Shown here piece after piece: positions 57,521 to 64,000 of a stretch of DNA of 64,000 nucleotides. Source of the stretch: Deltaproteobacteria bacterium HGW-Deltaproteobacteria-6 (lineage in GTDB: Bacteria; Desulfobacterota; Syntrophia; Syntrophales; Smithellaceae); the NCBI GenBank assembly GCA_002840435.1, contig PHAT01000005.1, forward strand, positions 162,460 through 226,459, written 5' to 3'. Every line of letters begins with the position of its first letter. Position 1 is the stretch's first letter. A program made the position numbers and the translations under genes. Below the pieces are notes generated by a model that was given only the letters and a program-made list of their open reading frames with translations, was not told the origin of the DNA and ran no database searches.

Positions 57521-58348
57521 ATGGTAAAAGTTAATCTGGAAAAATGTATCGGATGCGGCACCTGCAAAGCGGACTGCACCGCCGCGAACATCGCTCTCAA
57601 AGACGGGAAGGCCGTTCACGGCAAATTCTGTCTGGAATGCGGACACTGCCTTGCCGTATGCCCGCAGCATGCGGTTGCCTTGGTTGGCAACTATGATCCT
57701 TCGGAGATTATCGAATATGATCCAAAGCAATTCGAGATTACGCCCGAGAGGCTTTTAAATTTTGTTAAATTCCGCCGGAGCATCCGTCAATATACGGGCG
57801 AACCGGTAAGCGATGCGGATATCGCGAAAATACTGGAGATGGGACGATACACGCAAACCGGCGCAAATATGCAGTTGCTGCGTTATATCGTCCTGACAAA
57901 GGATACGCTGCGGGAGATTACGCCGATTGCGCTCACGGCACTGGCGGAACTGGACGTCAAAAGCGTCGATAAGAAAGCGATGCGGGTGCCGCATCAGTAC
58001 CTGGATTTCCAATCCATCTGGGTCAACTGGCATCAGGTTTACCAGAAAAACCAGAGGGATTTATTGTTCCATGGCGCGCCCAACGCGCTTCTGATTGTCA
58101 GCCGGAAGTGCAACGAGGTAGACGGCTGCCTAAACGCGGGTCATCTCGAACTGATGATCAACGCGCTGGGCCTGGGCGCCTGCCTGATGGGTTTTGGAAC
58201 ATTCGCATTTGACGTCTCACCGGAATTAAAACAAAGAGTCGGCATTCGTGAAGATGAATCGGTCATCTTTATGATGGTTTTCGGCCATCCCAAAGTGAAG
58301 TATCTCAGAACCGTCAACCGCAAAAAAGTGAAATACGAAAAGATCTGA
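57521..58348 (+). CDS. Ferredoxin-nitroreductase fusion
   Basis: A 275-residue protein. Residues 1-55 form a two-[4Fe-4S] ferredoxin (CIGCGTCKADC and CLECGHCLAVCP); residues 75-265 are a flavin-dependent nitroreductase (FRRSIRQYTGEPV at the FMN site, GLGACLMGFG later). Such fusions are common in anaerobes and allow electrons to reach FMN from ferredoxin-type donors. The natural acceptor is unknown. A GGGAGAA site lies upstream. Confidence 0.9.
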   Translation: MVKVNLEKCIGCGTCKADCTAANIALKDGKAVHGKFCLECGHCLAVCPQHAVALVGNYDPSEIIEYDPKQFEITPERLLNFVKFRRSIRQYTGEPVSDADIAKILEMGRYTQTGANMQLLRYIVLTKDTLREITPIALTALAELDVKSVDKKAMRVPHQYLDFQSIWVNWHQVYQKNQRDLLFHGAPNALLIVSRKCNEVDGCLNAGHLELMINALGLGACLMGFGTFAFDVSPELKQRVGIREDESVIFMMVFGHPKVKYLRTVNRKKVKYEKI

Positions 58349-58385
58349 TCGGCTGCATGGATGGCCGCCGCCTGAGCCGAAACTT

Positions 58386-59330
58386 ATGAATCAACCATTC
58401 GGACCTATTAGAGTGATACCGGGAGAAGACAAGTGCAGATTTCCTCATTGCACGTCTCTGTTTATTGATGATGATGTTAAGGTTCTCATCGATCCGGGCG
58501 CCGGCTTGAAAACGCTCACGGCCCTGAAGCAGGAAGCTTCCATCGATCTGGTCATCAACACGCATTATCACTTTGATCACATTGCCTACAATTATCTTTT
58601 TGATCAGGCGCAGGTCCTCATCAATGCGCAGGAAGCCCCGTGTTTCCGGGAGAGAAAAAATTTGGGCGCCCTCCTGGGCATGGACGAGGTTTACGGTCCG
58701 GATTGGGTTTATGAATGGATGGCCAGGATAGCCGATCCTTCCACAAAGCAAAGCCCGTTTTCCCCTCAGAACCGACACGAGTGGTGGAAATCCACGGCCA
58801 GACTGGATAGAGAATACCGGTGGGGAGAGGTCATGGATTTCGGCAGGACCAGGATGGAGGTCATCGGAACCCCCGGACATTCGAAAGGCTTCAGCTGTAT
58901 GAATTTCCCCGACCATGGCGTGATGTATGTCGCGGACATCGACCTCACATCTTTCGGACCCTGGTACGCCGGTTCCGACGGTGATATCGATTGCTTCATC
59001 TCTTCGTGTGAAAAGCTCAAAGCGATCGATGGTGAATATTACATCACGGGACATGAAAAAGGTGTTCTGGGCAGAAAGGATTTTCTGGCCGGCCTGGACA
59101 GGTTCATCGAAATCATTCATGAACGGGACAGGAAGATTCTTTCGACACTGACAAGGCCTTTGTCATTACAGGAAATTGTCGATCAGGGCCTTATCTACGG
59201 CAGCAAATACCATGTCGATGCGTGGGTCTACATGTGGGAATTCATCATGATCAAAAAACATGTCCGGAGAATGATTGGCCGGGGACAGATTGACGACCTG
59301 GGAAACAAATTTCTGGGCAAAGGAGTGTAA
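58386..59330 (+). CDS. Metallo-beta-lactamase-fold hydrolase
   Basis: A 314-residue protein with the two-metal site HxHxDH in NTHYHFDHIAYN (near residue 60), a histidine in GTPGHSKGF, the bridging aspartate in YVADIDLTS and a final histidine in TGHEKG. The C-terminal 70 residues form a helical extension. Substrates in this broad family include thioesters, lactones and nucleic acids. The ribosome site is weak. It starts 37 bp after the nitroreductase, so co-transcription is likely. Confidence 0.87.
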   Translation: MNQPFGPIRVIPGEDKCRFPHCTSLFIDDDVKVLIDPGAGLKTLTALKQEASIDLVINTHYHFDHIAYNYLFDQAQVLINAQEAPCFRERKNLGALLGMDEVYGPDWVYEWMARIADPSTKQSPFSPQNRHEWWKSTARLDREYRWGEVMDFGRTRMEVIGTPGHSKGFSCMNFPDHGVMYVADIDLTSFGPWYAGSDGDIDCFISSCEKLKAIDGEYYITGHEKGVLGRKDFLAGLDRFIEIIHERDRKILSTLTRPLSLQEIVDQGLIYGSKYHVDAWVYMWEFIMIKKHVRRMIGRGQIDDLGNKFLGKGV

Positions 59331-59415
59331 ACGCCGGCAAAAAGTCCATGGGGCATAAAAATATGCTTTCATTAGGCAGGCAGATAAGGTAAACGCACCC
59401 ACTAATAAATTGTTT

Positions 59416-59568
59416 GATTCAGCAATCCGGAACACGGTGCAATTCCGTGACGGTCCCGCCGCTGTAAACGTGGACACCGGCTGCAAGGATACAACCACTG
59501 TCTGTTTTAACAGGACGGGAAGGTCGCAGCCGATGGATGATCCGTAAGTCAGAAGACCTGCTGAAATC
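59416..59568 (+). ncRNA. Cobalamin (B12) riboswitch
   Basis: The aptamer core is clear: ACGGTCCCGCCGCTGT, then GACACCGG, a CCACTG element, GGGAAGGTCGCAGCCGATG and the B12-box end CCGTAAGTCAGAAGACC. The outer stem pairs GATTCAGCA with TGCTGAAATC. A strong terminator starts 24 bases later, so corrinoid binding would be expected to end transcription before the dehydrogenase gene. No corrinoid synthesis or transport gene is adjacent. Confidence 0.95.
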
Positions 59569-59592
59569 ATTATGAACAAGGGATTCGATGGT

Positions 59593-59637
59593 AAAGGGTT
59601 CCTGCGGAAATTAATTTTATCCGCAGGAACCCTTTTT
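59593..59637 (+). terminator. Riboswitch expression-platform terminator
   Basis: A perfect 16-bp stem (AAAGGGTTCCTGCGGA with its complement) around an 11-base AT-rich loop, followed by five T. It lies between the cobalamin aptamer and the ribosome site (GAGGAGG at 59643) of the next gene. Confidence 0.9.
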
Positions 59638-59653
59638 GTATTGAGGAGGCGGC

Positions 59654-60619
59654 ATGAAGGCAGTTATTGTTGAAGAGATAGGTAGTTTCACCATCCGGGA
59701 CATGGAAACACCGGCGCCCGGCCGTGATGACGTTCTCGTTCGCGTTTCCGTAACCGGTCTGTGCCGGACGGATCTGAAACTCATCAGGGTGGGGCACAGG
59801 GATCTTGCGTTGCCCCGCATCCCCGGGGAAGAGGTCGTGGGCATCATTGGGACTCTCGGGACAGGTGTGAATGACTTTACCACAGGCCAGAGGGTCTACA
59901 TTTATCCCGGCACAAGTTGCGGCACCTGCCGGCCCTGCCGGTCAGGGGCGGAAAACCTCTGCAAAGATATGCAGATCATGGGGTTTCACCGTCACGGTGG
60001 TTTTGCCGAATATGTGGTAGCCCCCGCCCGCAGCCTCATTCCCGTGCCGGACAATATTACCGACGAAGAAGCGGTTTTTGCCGAGCCTCTTTCCTGCTGC
60101 CTCAACGCTCTGGAGCTTTCCCGCCTGAAAAAAGAAGAGGCCATTGCCATCTGGGGCGCCGGTCCTGCCGGTTCCCTGCTTGCCAGAAGCGCTCGCGCTC
60201 TTGGGGCGGAAGTCGCCATCATTGACACCGATGAACGCCGGGCTTCTCTGGTAAAGGGTTTTACGCGGCCTCCGGACAGAACTTTTGACGCAGCCATCGT
60301 CGCCGCAGGAAACCGGAATGCCTATGTGGAAGCCTTGGAACGCCTCGGGCCAAGGGGACGGCTTGTTGTGTTTTCCGGCCTTGCACCCGATCACTGCGCC
60401 ATCAAAACCGATTTCAACCAGTTGCATTATCTTGAACAGACCATCGTCGGCGCCTACGGTTGCAGCTTCAGACATGGCCGGGAGGCCCTTGCCCTCATCG
60501 GCAGCGGTGCTGTTCCCGTTTCCGACCTGATCTCTCATGCCCTGCCCCTCGGAGACCTGGAGAGAGCCCTCGGTCTTGTAGAGCGACGGGAGTGTATGAA
60601 GATTCATCTTTACCCGTAA
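59654..60619 (+). CDS. Zinc-type medium-chain dehydrogenase under riboswitch control
   Basis: A 321-residue MDR-family dehydrogenase related to sorbitol/threonine dehydrogenases. C37 (GLCRTD) and E60 are at catalytic-zinc positions, but the usual histidine of GHE is E59 (PGEEV). The structural zinc set C89, C92, C95, C103 is complete. The NAD(P) loop is WGAGPAGS near residue 173, followed by an acidic IIDTDE that favours NAD. It directly follows the cobalamin riboswitch and precedes the TrpD-like gene by 26 bp. Substrate unknown; a link to corrinoid metabolism is inferred from regulation only. Confidence 0.88.
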   Translation: MKAVIVEEIGSFTIRDMETPAPGRDDVLVRVSVTGLCRTDLKLIRVGHRDLALPRIPGEEVVGIIGTLGTGVNDFTTGQRVYIYPGTSCGTCRPCRSGAENLCKDMQIMGFHRHGGFAEYVVAPARSLIPVPDNITDEEAVFAEPLSCCLNALELSRLKKEEAIAIWGAGPAGSLLARSARALGAEVAIIDTDERRASLVKGFTRPPDRTFDAAIVAAGNRNAYVEALERLGPRGRLVVFSGLAPDHCAIKTDFNQLHYLEQTIVGAYGCSFRHGREALALIGSGAVPVSDLISHALPLGDLERALGLVERRECMKIHLYP

Positions 60620-60645
60620 AACAGAATAAAACGAGGAGACCGGCA

Positions 60646-61704
60646 ATGGACCAGCAGGTATTAAAGAATTTCGGCGGAAAGATCGAACGTCTGATTAACG
60701 GACAAAACCTCACTGAGGAAGAAACGTATTGTTCATTCAAACAGGTCTTATGCAACGAACAGCCCGATCTGCAGCAGGGAGCGTTTCTGGCCGCCCTGAC
60801 CGCCAAAGGTGAAACACACGATGAGATCGTCGGTGCGTGGCGCGCCATATATGAGTTTGACACGATACGCACGGCTTCCGATCTGCCCGGTCCTCTTTTT
60901 GAAAATTCCGGCACGGGTATGGACGGGATAAAAACATTCAACGTCAGCAGTGCCGCGGCCATCGTAGCCGCGGCCTGCGGCGTCACAATGGCCAGACATG
61001 GAGCACGGGCCATTACCTCTGCATGCGGCACCGTCGATATTCTTGAAGCGGTGGGAATCGATGTGGAATGCGATATATCAACCGTAGAGAAAAGTATCCG
61101 CGAGACAGGCATCGGTCTTTTCAACGGCACAAGCCCCAGGGTGCATCCCGGCGGTTTGGGCCGCATTCTCAGCCAGATACGATTCGGCTCCACCCTGAAC
61201 ATTGCCGCTTCTCTTGCCCATCCCGCTAAACCGTCCCTAGCCCTCAGGGGCGTTTACGCAGAATCGGTGATGGAGAAAGTAGCACAGGTCATGCAGCTCA
61301 TCGGTTATGAACGAGGCATGGTCGTACACGGAAGGAACGGAAAACCGGGAGCGGGAATGGATGAAATCTCGCCTTCCGGAGACACTCTCGTCATCGAGTT
61401 TTCCGGAAGCCGGGTGAAGCGCTATACCATTCAGCCCGGGGACGCGGGCATAAAGAAATGCGCCCTTGAAGATATTCTGGCAACCGGCAGCATCCGGACC
61501 GAGGCCCGGCGGTTTGTCGAGGTCGTCTCCGGCCGGTCCCATCAACCCTGTATCGACTTCACCTGCCTGAACGCCGGGGCAATCCTCTACGTGGCGGGCA
61601 AGGCCGCTGATCTGAAAAATGGCGTGGAAATGAGTAGGGAAACCATCATGACGGGAAGGGCCCTGAGCAAGCTGAAGGAATGGCGGGCGGTTCAAGGAAG
61701 ATAA
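60646..61704 (+). CDS. Divergent anthranilate-phosphoribosyltransferase (TrpD)-like protein
   Basis: A 352-residue member of the TrpD/thymidine-phosphorylase fold. The PRPP loop is GTGMDGIKTFN (89-99; TrpD has GTGGDG), followed by ARHGAR (117-121), TSACGTVD and a DE pair at 239-240 for magnesium. The region where TrpD has RTxFNxLGPLxNP reads FGSTLNIAASLAHPAKP, so anthranilate may not be the substrate. No other tryptophan gene is near. It starts with GAGGAG upstream, 26 bp after the riboswitch-controlled dehydrogenase. A phosphoribosyl or ribosyl transfer to an unusual base, possibly a cobamide lower ligand, is speculation from context. Confidence 0.8.
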   Translation: MDQQVLKNFGGKIERLINGQNLTEEETYCSFKQVLCNEQPDLQQGAFLAALTAKGETHDEIVGAWRAIYEFDTIRTASDLPGPLFENSGTGMDGIKTFNVSSAAAIVAAACGVTMARHGARAITSACGTVDILEAVGIDVECDISTVEKSIRETGIGLFNGTSPRVHPGGLGRILSQIRFGSTLNIAASLAHPAKPSLALRGVYAESVMEKVAQVMQLIGYERGMVVHGRNGKPGAGMDEISPSGDTLVIEFSGSRVKRYTIQPGDAGIKKCALEDILATGSIRTEARRFVEVVSGRSHQPCIDFTCLNAGAILYVAGKAADLKNGVEMSRETIMTGRALSKLKEWRAVQGR

Positions 61705-61750
61705 AATGTGGTGGAAAAACAGATCGTTATTTAGATCAAGTTGCATCCCA

Positions 61751-61786
61751 TTGACTAAACCCGTATGGTAATATAACAGGTTTAGT
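61751..61786 (+). promoter_or_regulatory. Promoter inside a palindromic operator, upstream of the amidohydrolase
   Basis: TTGACT (61751-61756) and TATAAC (61772-61777) are 15 bp apart. An 8-bp perfect inverted repeat, ACTAAACC (61754-61761) and GGTTTAGT (61779-61786), brackets them. A dimeric repressor bound there would block the polymerase. Confidence 0.45.
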
Positions 61787-61812
61787 TATACAGGTATGAG
61801 GCGGTGTAGAAC

Positions 61813-62640
61813 ATGGCAATAATTCCTGAAAAAATAATCGATTTTCATGTCCATCTGTTTCCGGATAAGCTTTTTGACGCCATCTGGAGTTCTTTTGTTA
61901 AAAATTATAACTGGAATATCATCCATCAATATTATTGCGGGGAATGCATAGCGCGTCTGAGAAAGGGAGGCGTCGGAACCATCGTCTATTCCAACTACGC
62001 CCACCGTGCCGATATTGCCTTGGGCCTGAACCAATGGAATGTTAAAATCCTTCAGGAATATGACGACCTTTACTGCTTTGCCGCGTATCACCCGGACGAT
62101 AAACACGCCCTGGAAATGGCTGAGCGTCTTCTCGAAAACCCGAAGATACTCGGATTCAAACTCCACCACCTTGTCCAGAATTTTTATCCGTGCGATGTTC
62201 GGCTCTTCCCCCTGTATGAAATGATCATCAGGAAAAAGAAGCATCTATTGTTTCACGCAGGAACGGGACCCGTGGGGAATCCATATGTCGGTCTTGAACC
62301 TTTCCTGAAGGTGCTTGAAAAATTCCCGGATCTGCCCGCAACCGTCGCCCACATGGGGGCGCATGAATATAGCGGGTTCATAACACTTTTAGATCGATAT
62401 CCGCGATTGTACCTGGACACCGCCTTCTGTTTTTTGCCGCCGCCGTATGAAGGCTATCAACTGGGCCCCGATTATCTTGAAAAGTATCAATCAAGAATTT
62501 TATACGGTTCGGATTATCCCAACCTGATAACACCGCGGGAAGCGGAGATTGAAAACTTGCTGAAGATGAACCTGTCTCAGGAATTTTACGATAAAATATT
62601 TCACGATAACGGCATGGCTCTGATCCGTTCCCTGACTTGA
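61813..62640 (+). CDS. Amidohydrolase-superfamily (metal-dependent TIM barrel) protein
   Basis: A 275-residue protein of the amidohydrolase-2 type. The first metal motif is HVHLFPD (residues 12-18, HxH), with a histidine in LLFHAGTG, another in VAHMGAHE, and the catalytic aspartate in YGSDYPN. Enzymes of this group hydrolyse or decarboxylate small aromatic or cyclic compounds. It follows the TrpD-like gene by 108 bp but appears to have its own palindromic promoter. Substrate unknown. Confidence 0.85.
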   Translation: MAIIPEKIIDFHVHLFPDKLFDAIWSSFVKNYNWNIIHQYYCGECIARLRKGGVGTIVYSNYAHRADIALGLNQWNVKILQEYDDLYCFAAYHPDDKHALEMAERLLENPKILGFKLHHLVQNFYPCDVRLFPLYEMIIRKKKHLLFHAGTGPVGNPYVGLEPFLKVLEKFPDLPATVAHMGAHEYSGFITLLDRYPRLYLDTAFCFLPPPYEGYQLGPDYLEKYQSRILYGSDYPNLITPREAEIENLLKMNLSQEFYDKIFHDNGMALIRSLT

Positions 62641-62728
62641 GCTGCCGCCATATCTTCTGCTTATTTTAAAACGTTCTTCAATCCGCTCAAGCATGAGTCA
62701 TAAAAAAACCGACCCCATCGCCTTTTTG

Positions 62729-63556
62729 CTATCCGATGGCCGAATCTTTCAGCTGTCTTCTCAGCAAGTCTACAGCGGATTGGGCCTGCAGGAAAATGTC
62801 CGCGGCTTTTCCAAAGTCAAACATCCGCACTTCCTGGATTTCCTGCTGGATATAGATGTCAGGCTTTTTGTGCTTCATCTTTTCAGCAAGAGCCGACGCC
62901 TGCATGATATTGAAAGCTCCAAAAACGGACTCCAGAGCGCCGGGAATTTTATGATCCCCTTCATTGCGAACCTTGCTCACATCCACGGCTATGGTAAAAT
63001 CAGCCCGCTCTAAAAGGTGATCGTAGGGAACCAGATTGACGACGCCTCCATCGATGAAAACCCTGCCTGCAATCGACACCGGCGCAAATACTCCCGACAC
63101 GGCCATGCTGGCCTGCAGAGCGGGAAGCAGATCACCTGCTTCAAACACAACTTCCTGTGCGGTCCAATAGTCCGCGGCAACGACTAACAGTGGAATATCC
63201 AACTCTTCAAAAGTCGGCTTCTTAATTTCACTGAACAGATATTCAATAAAGCGCTGTGTCTTGATAAACCCGCCGCGCGACAATCCCGCGGAAAAAGCCG
63301 TAACCCATTTCAGCAGGTCACTTTTCTTGGCCACGATATCCCGCCAGGTATCATCTTTTAAAATGAGATACCGGCTGATGCGCTCCCGGATCTCCTTCCC
63401 GGACATCCCGGAGGCATAGAGCGCCCCGATGATGGCGCCGACACTGGTGCCGGAAATGATGTCCGGTTTAATGCCCAGATCATCAAGAGCCTCCAGAATA
63501 GGAACATGCGCCAAACCGCGAACACCGCCGCCTCCCAAGGTCAAACCGATTTTCAT
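62729..63556 (-). CDS. Patatin-like phospholipase (RssA-like)
   Basis: A 275-residue cytosolic or membrane-associated acyl hydrolase. The oxyanion loop GGGGVRG (residues 8-14), nucleophile motif GTSVGA (serine near 38) and the DGG of the Ser-Asp dyad (FIDGGVVN) are all present, so it should be active on lipid esters. The ATG has AAAAGGGG upstream. It converges on the amidohydrolase gene, with 88 bp between them and no clear terminator. Confidence 0.9.
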   Translation of the reverse strand: MKIGLTLGGGGVRGLAHVPILEALDDLGIKPDIISGTSVGAIIGALYASGMSGKEIRERISRYLILKDDTWRDIVAKKSDLLKWVTAFSAGLSRGGFIKTQRFIEYLFSEIKKPTFEELDIPLLVVAADYWTAQEVVFEAGDLLPALQASMAVSGVFAPVSIAGRVFIDGGVVNLVPYDHLLERADFTIAVDVSKVRNEGDHKIPGALESVFGAFNIMQASALAEKMKHKKPDIYIQQEIQEVRMFDFGKAADIFLQAQSAVDLLRRQLKDSAIG

Positions 63557-63653
63557 TATTTCCCCTTTTCAAGTAGAAGGTCGGAGGGTTGAATTTTGCT
63601 CCCGTGACGCCGTTTGCTCCATGGATATTTCCGGCCTGAATAATTCCCGCAGG

Positions 63654-64000
63654 TCAAATGATGTCCTCATTCCGGAAACGATGGAACAGGAGCGCACCGA
63701 GAATCAGGACATAGATAAGGATATTAATGAACGGATAAACAGACAAAAATCCCTGGAACCCTTCACCGCCGATAATCGAAGACGCAAATTGCTGGATGCC
63801 GGAAAGTTTCGGCCATAAATAGTAGGCCGCTTTCCCCCAGGTCCAGTCCGGCTGTGCGCCCGGCTGCTGCATCATCGCCTGCCCCATTGGGCTGCGGCTT
63901 AGCGCAAAAATTCCTTCGGCAACAAAACTGGCCATGCCGATGCCCGTCACGAAAAGAAAAGCGATGATATCCGGCATCAGGAGCGAAAAAAGAAGCACGG
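63654..64000 (-). CDS. Integral membrane protein, C-terminal part (ABC-2 permease-like)
   Basis: The final 115 or so residues of a protein that begins beyond the right edge. Two hydrophobic segments are visible (AFLFVTGIGMASFVAEGIF and NILIYVLILGALLF), and the chain ends HRFRNEDII, like the 'FrrRDi' ends of ABC-2 type permeases. A region rich in Gly, Trp and Tyr lies between. This assignment rests on topology and the end motif; another type of membrane protein is possible. Confidence 0.5.
   Translation of the reverse strand, partial: VLLFSLLMPDIIAFLFVTGIGMASFVAEGIFALSRSPMGQAMMQQPGAQPDWTWGKAAYYLWPKLSGIQQFASSIIGGEGFQGFLSVYPFINILIYVLILGALLFHRFRNEDII

Noticed and set aside
60646-61704. Calling the gene trpD outright
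   Set aside because: The anthranilate-site signature is missing, the PRPP loop is altered and there is no trp context.
62693-63013. Plus-strand open frame of about 100 codons
   Set aside because: It overlaps the patatin-like gene almost entirely on the opposite strand and has no recognisable motifs.

Overview
This window looks like a chromosomal stretch from an anaerobic Gram-negative bacterium of the Desulfobacterota (former Deltaproteobacteria), probably close to Syntrophales. The F1 cluster carries paired b and b' subunits but no a or c subunit genes beside it. There is a PAS-HisKA sensor with no ATPase domain, many Fe-S proteins, and a rod-shape cluster that includes a bactofilin. This placement is inferred from gene content and protein style; no marker phylogeny could be run.

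Layout. 1-9 kb (minus strand): the start of a probable glucose-6-phosphate isomerase, transketolase, CutA, an RNA methyltransferase, a TerC protein, a CoA-disulfide-reductase-like enzyme, Lgt, thioredoxin reductase and a TPR protein. 9-15 kb: a second TPR protein with eight near-identical repeats, gene-poor DNA, a lytic transglycosylase and a two-component pair. 15-25 kb: tRNA-Arg, FtcD, a phosphatase, FtsY, SMC, a radical SAM enzyme with a methyltransferase, MoaA and GreA. 25-31.5 kb: the ATP synthase operon atpF'-F-H-A-G-D-C, closed by an intrinsic terminator. 31.7-39.4 kb: bactofilin, rodA, mrdA, mreD, mreC and mreB, with a divergent periplasmic-chaperone-like gene. 39.4-39.8 kb: divergent tRNA-Ala and tRNA-Leu units; the tRNA-Leu gene contains a 7-bp tandem duplication.

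39.9-62.6 kb is accessory-like. A tight three-gene unit joins an enolase-superfamily/alpha-beta hydrolase fusion, a PilZ-like protein and a hybrid histidine kinase. Next come a LysR regulator divergent from an SDR and a Nudix hydrolase. Two related winged-helix/cysteine-rich/ferredoxin proteins flank a lone acyl-CoA synthetase alpha-type subunit and a diguanylate cyclase. A cupin, a second SDR, an atypical SGNH protein, a ferredoxin-nitroreductase and a metallo-beta-lactamase-fold enzyme follow. A clear cobalamin riboswitch with its own terminator then precedes a zinc-type dehydrogenase and a divergent TrpD-like phosphoribosyltransferase. The window ends with an amidohydrolase behind a palindromic promoter, a patatin-like protein and a partial membrane protein.

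The strongest candidates for something undescribed are: the riboswitch-controlled dehydrogenase/TrpD-like pair, which may act in corrinoid metabolism; the fusion enzyme with a cysteine nucleophile, linked to signalling genes; the winged-helix/Fe-S paralogue pair; and the tRNA-Leu with the internal duplication. No function has been tested for any of these.
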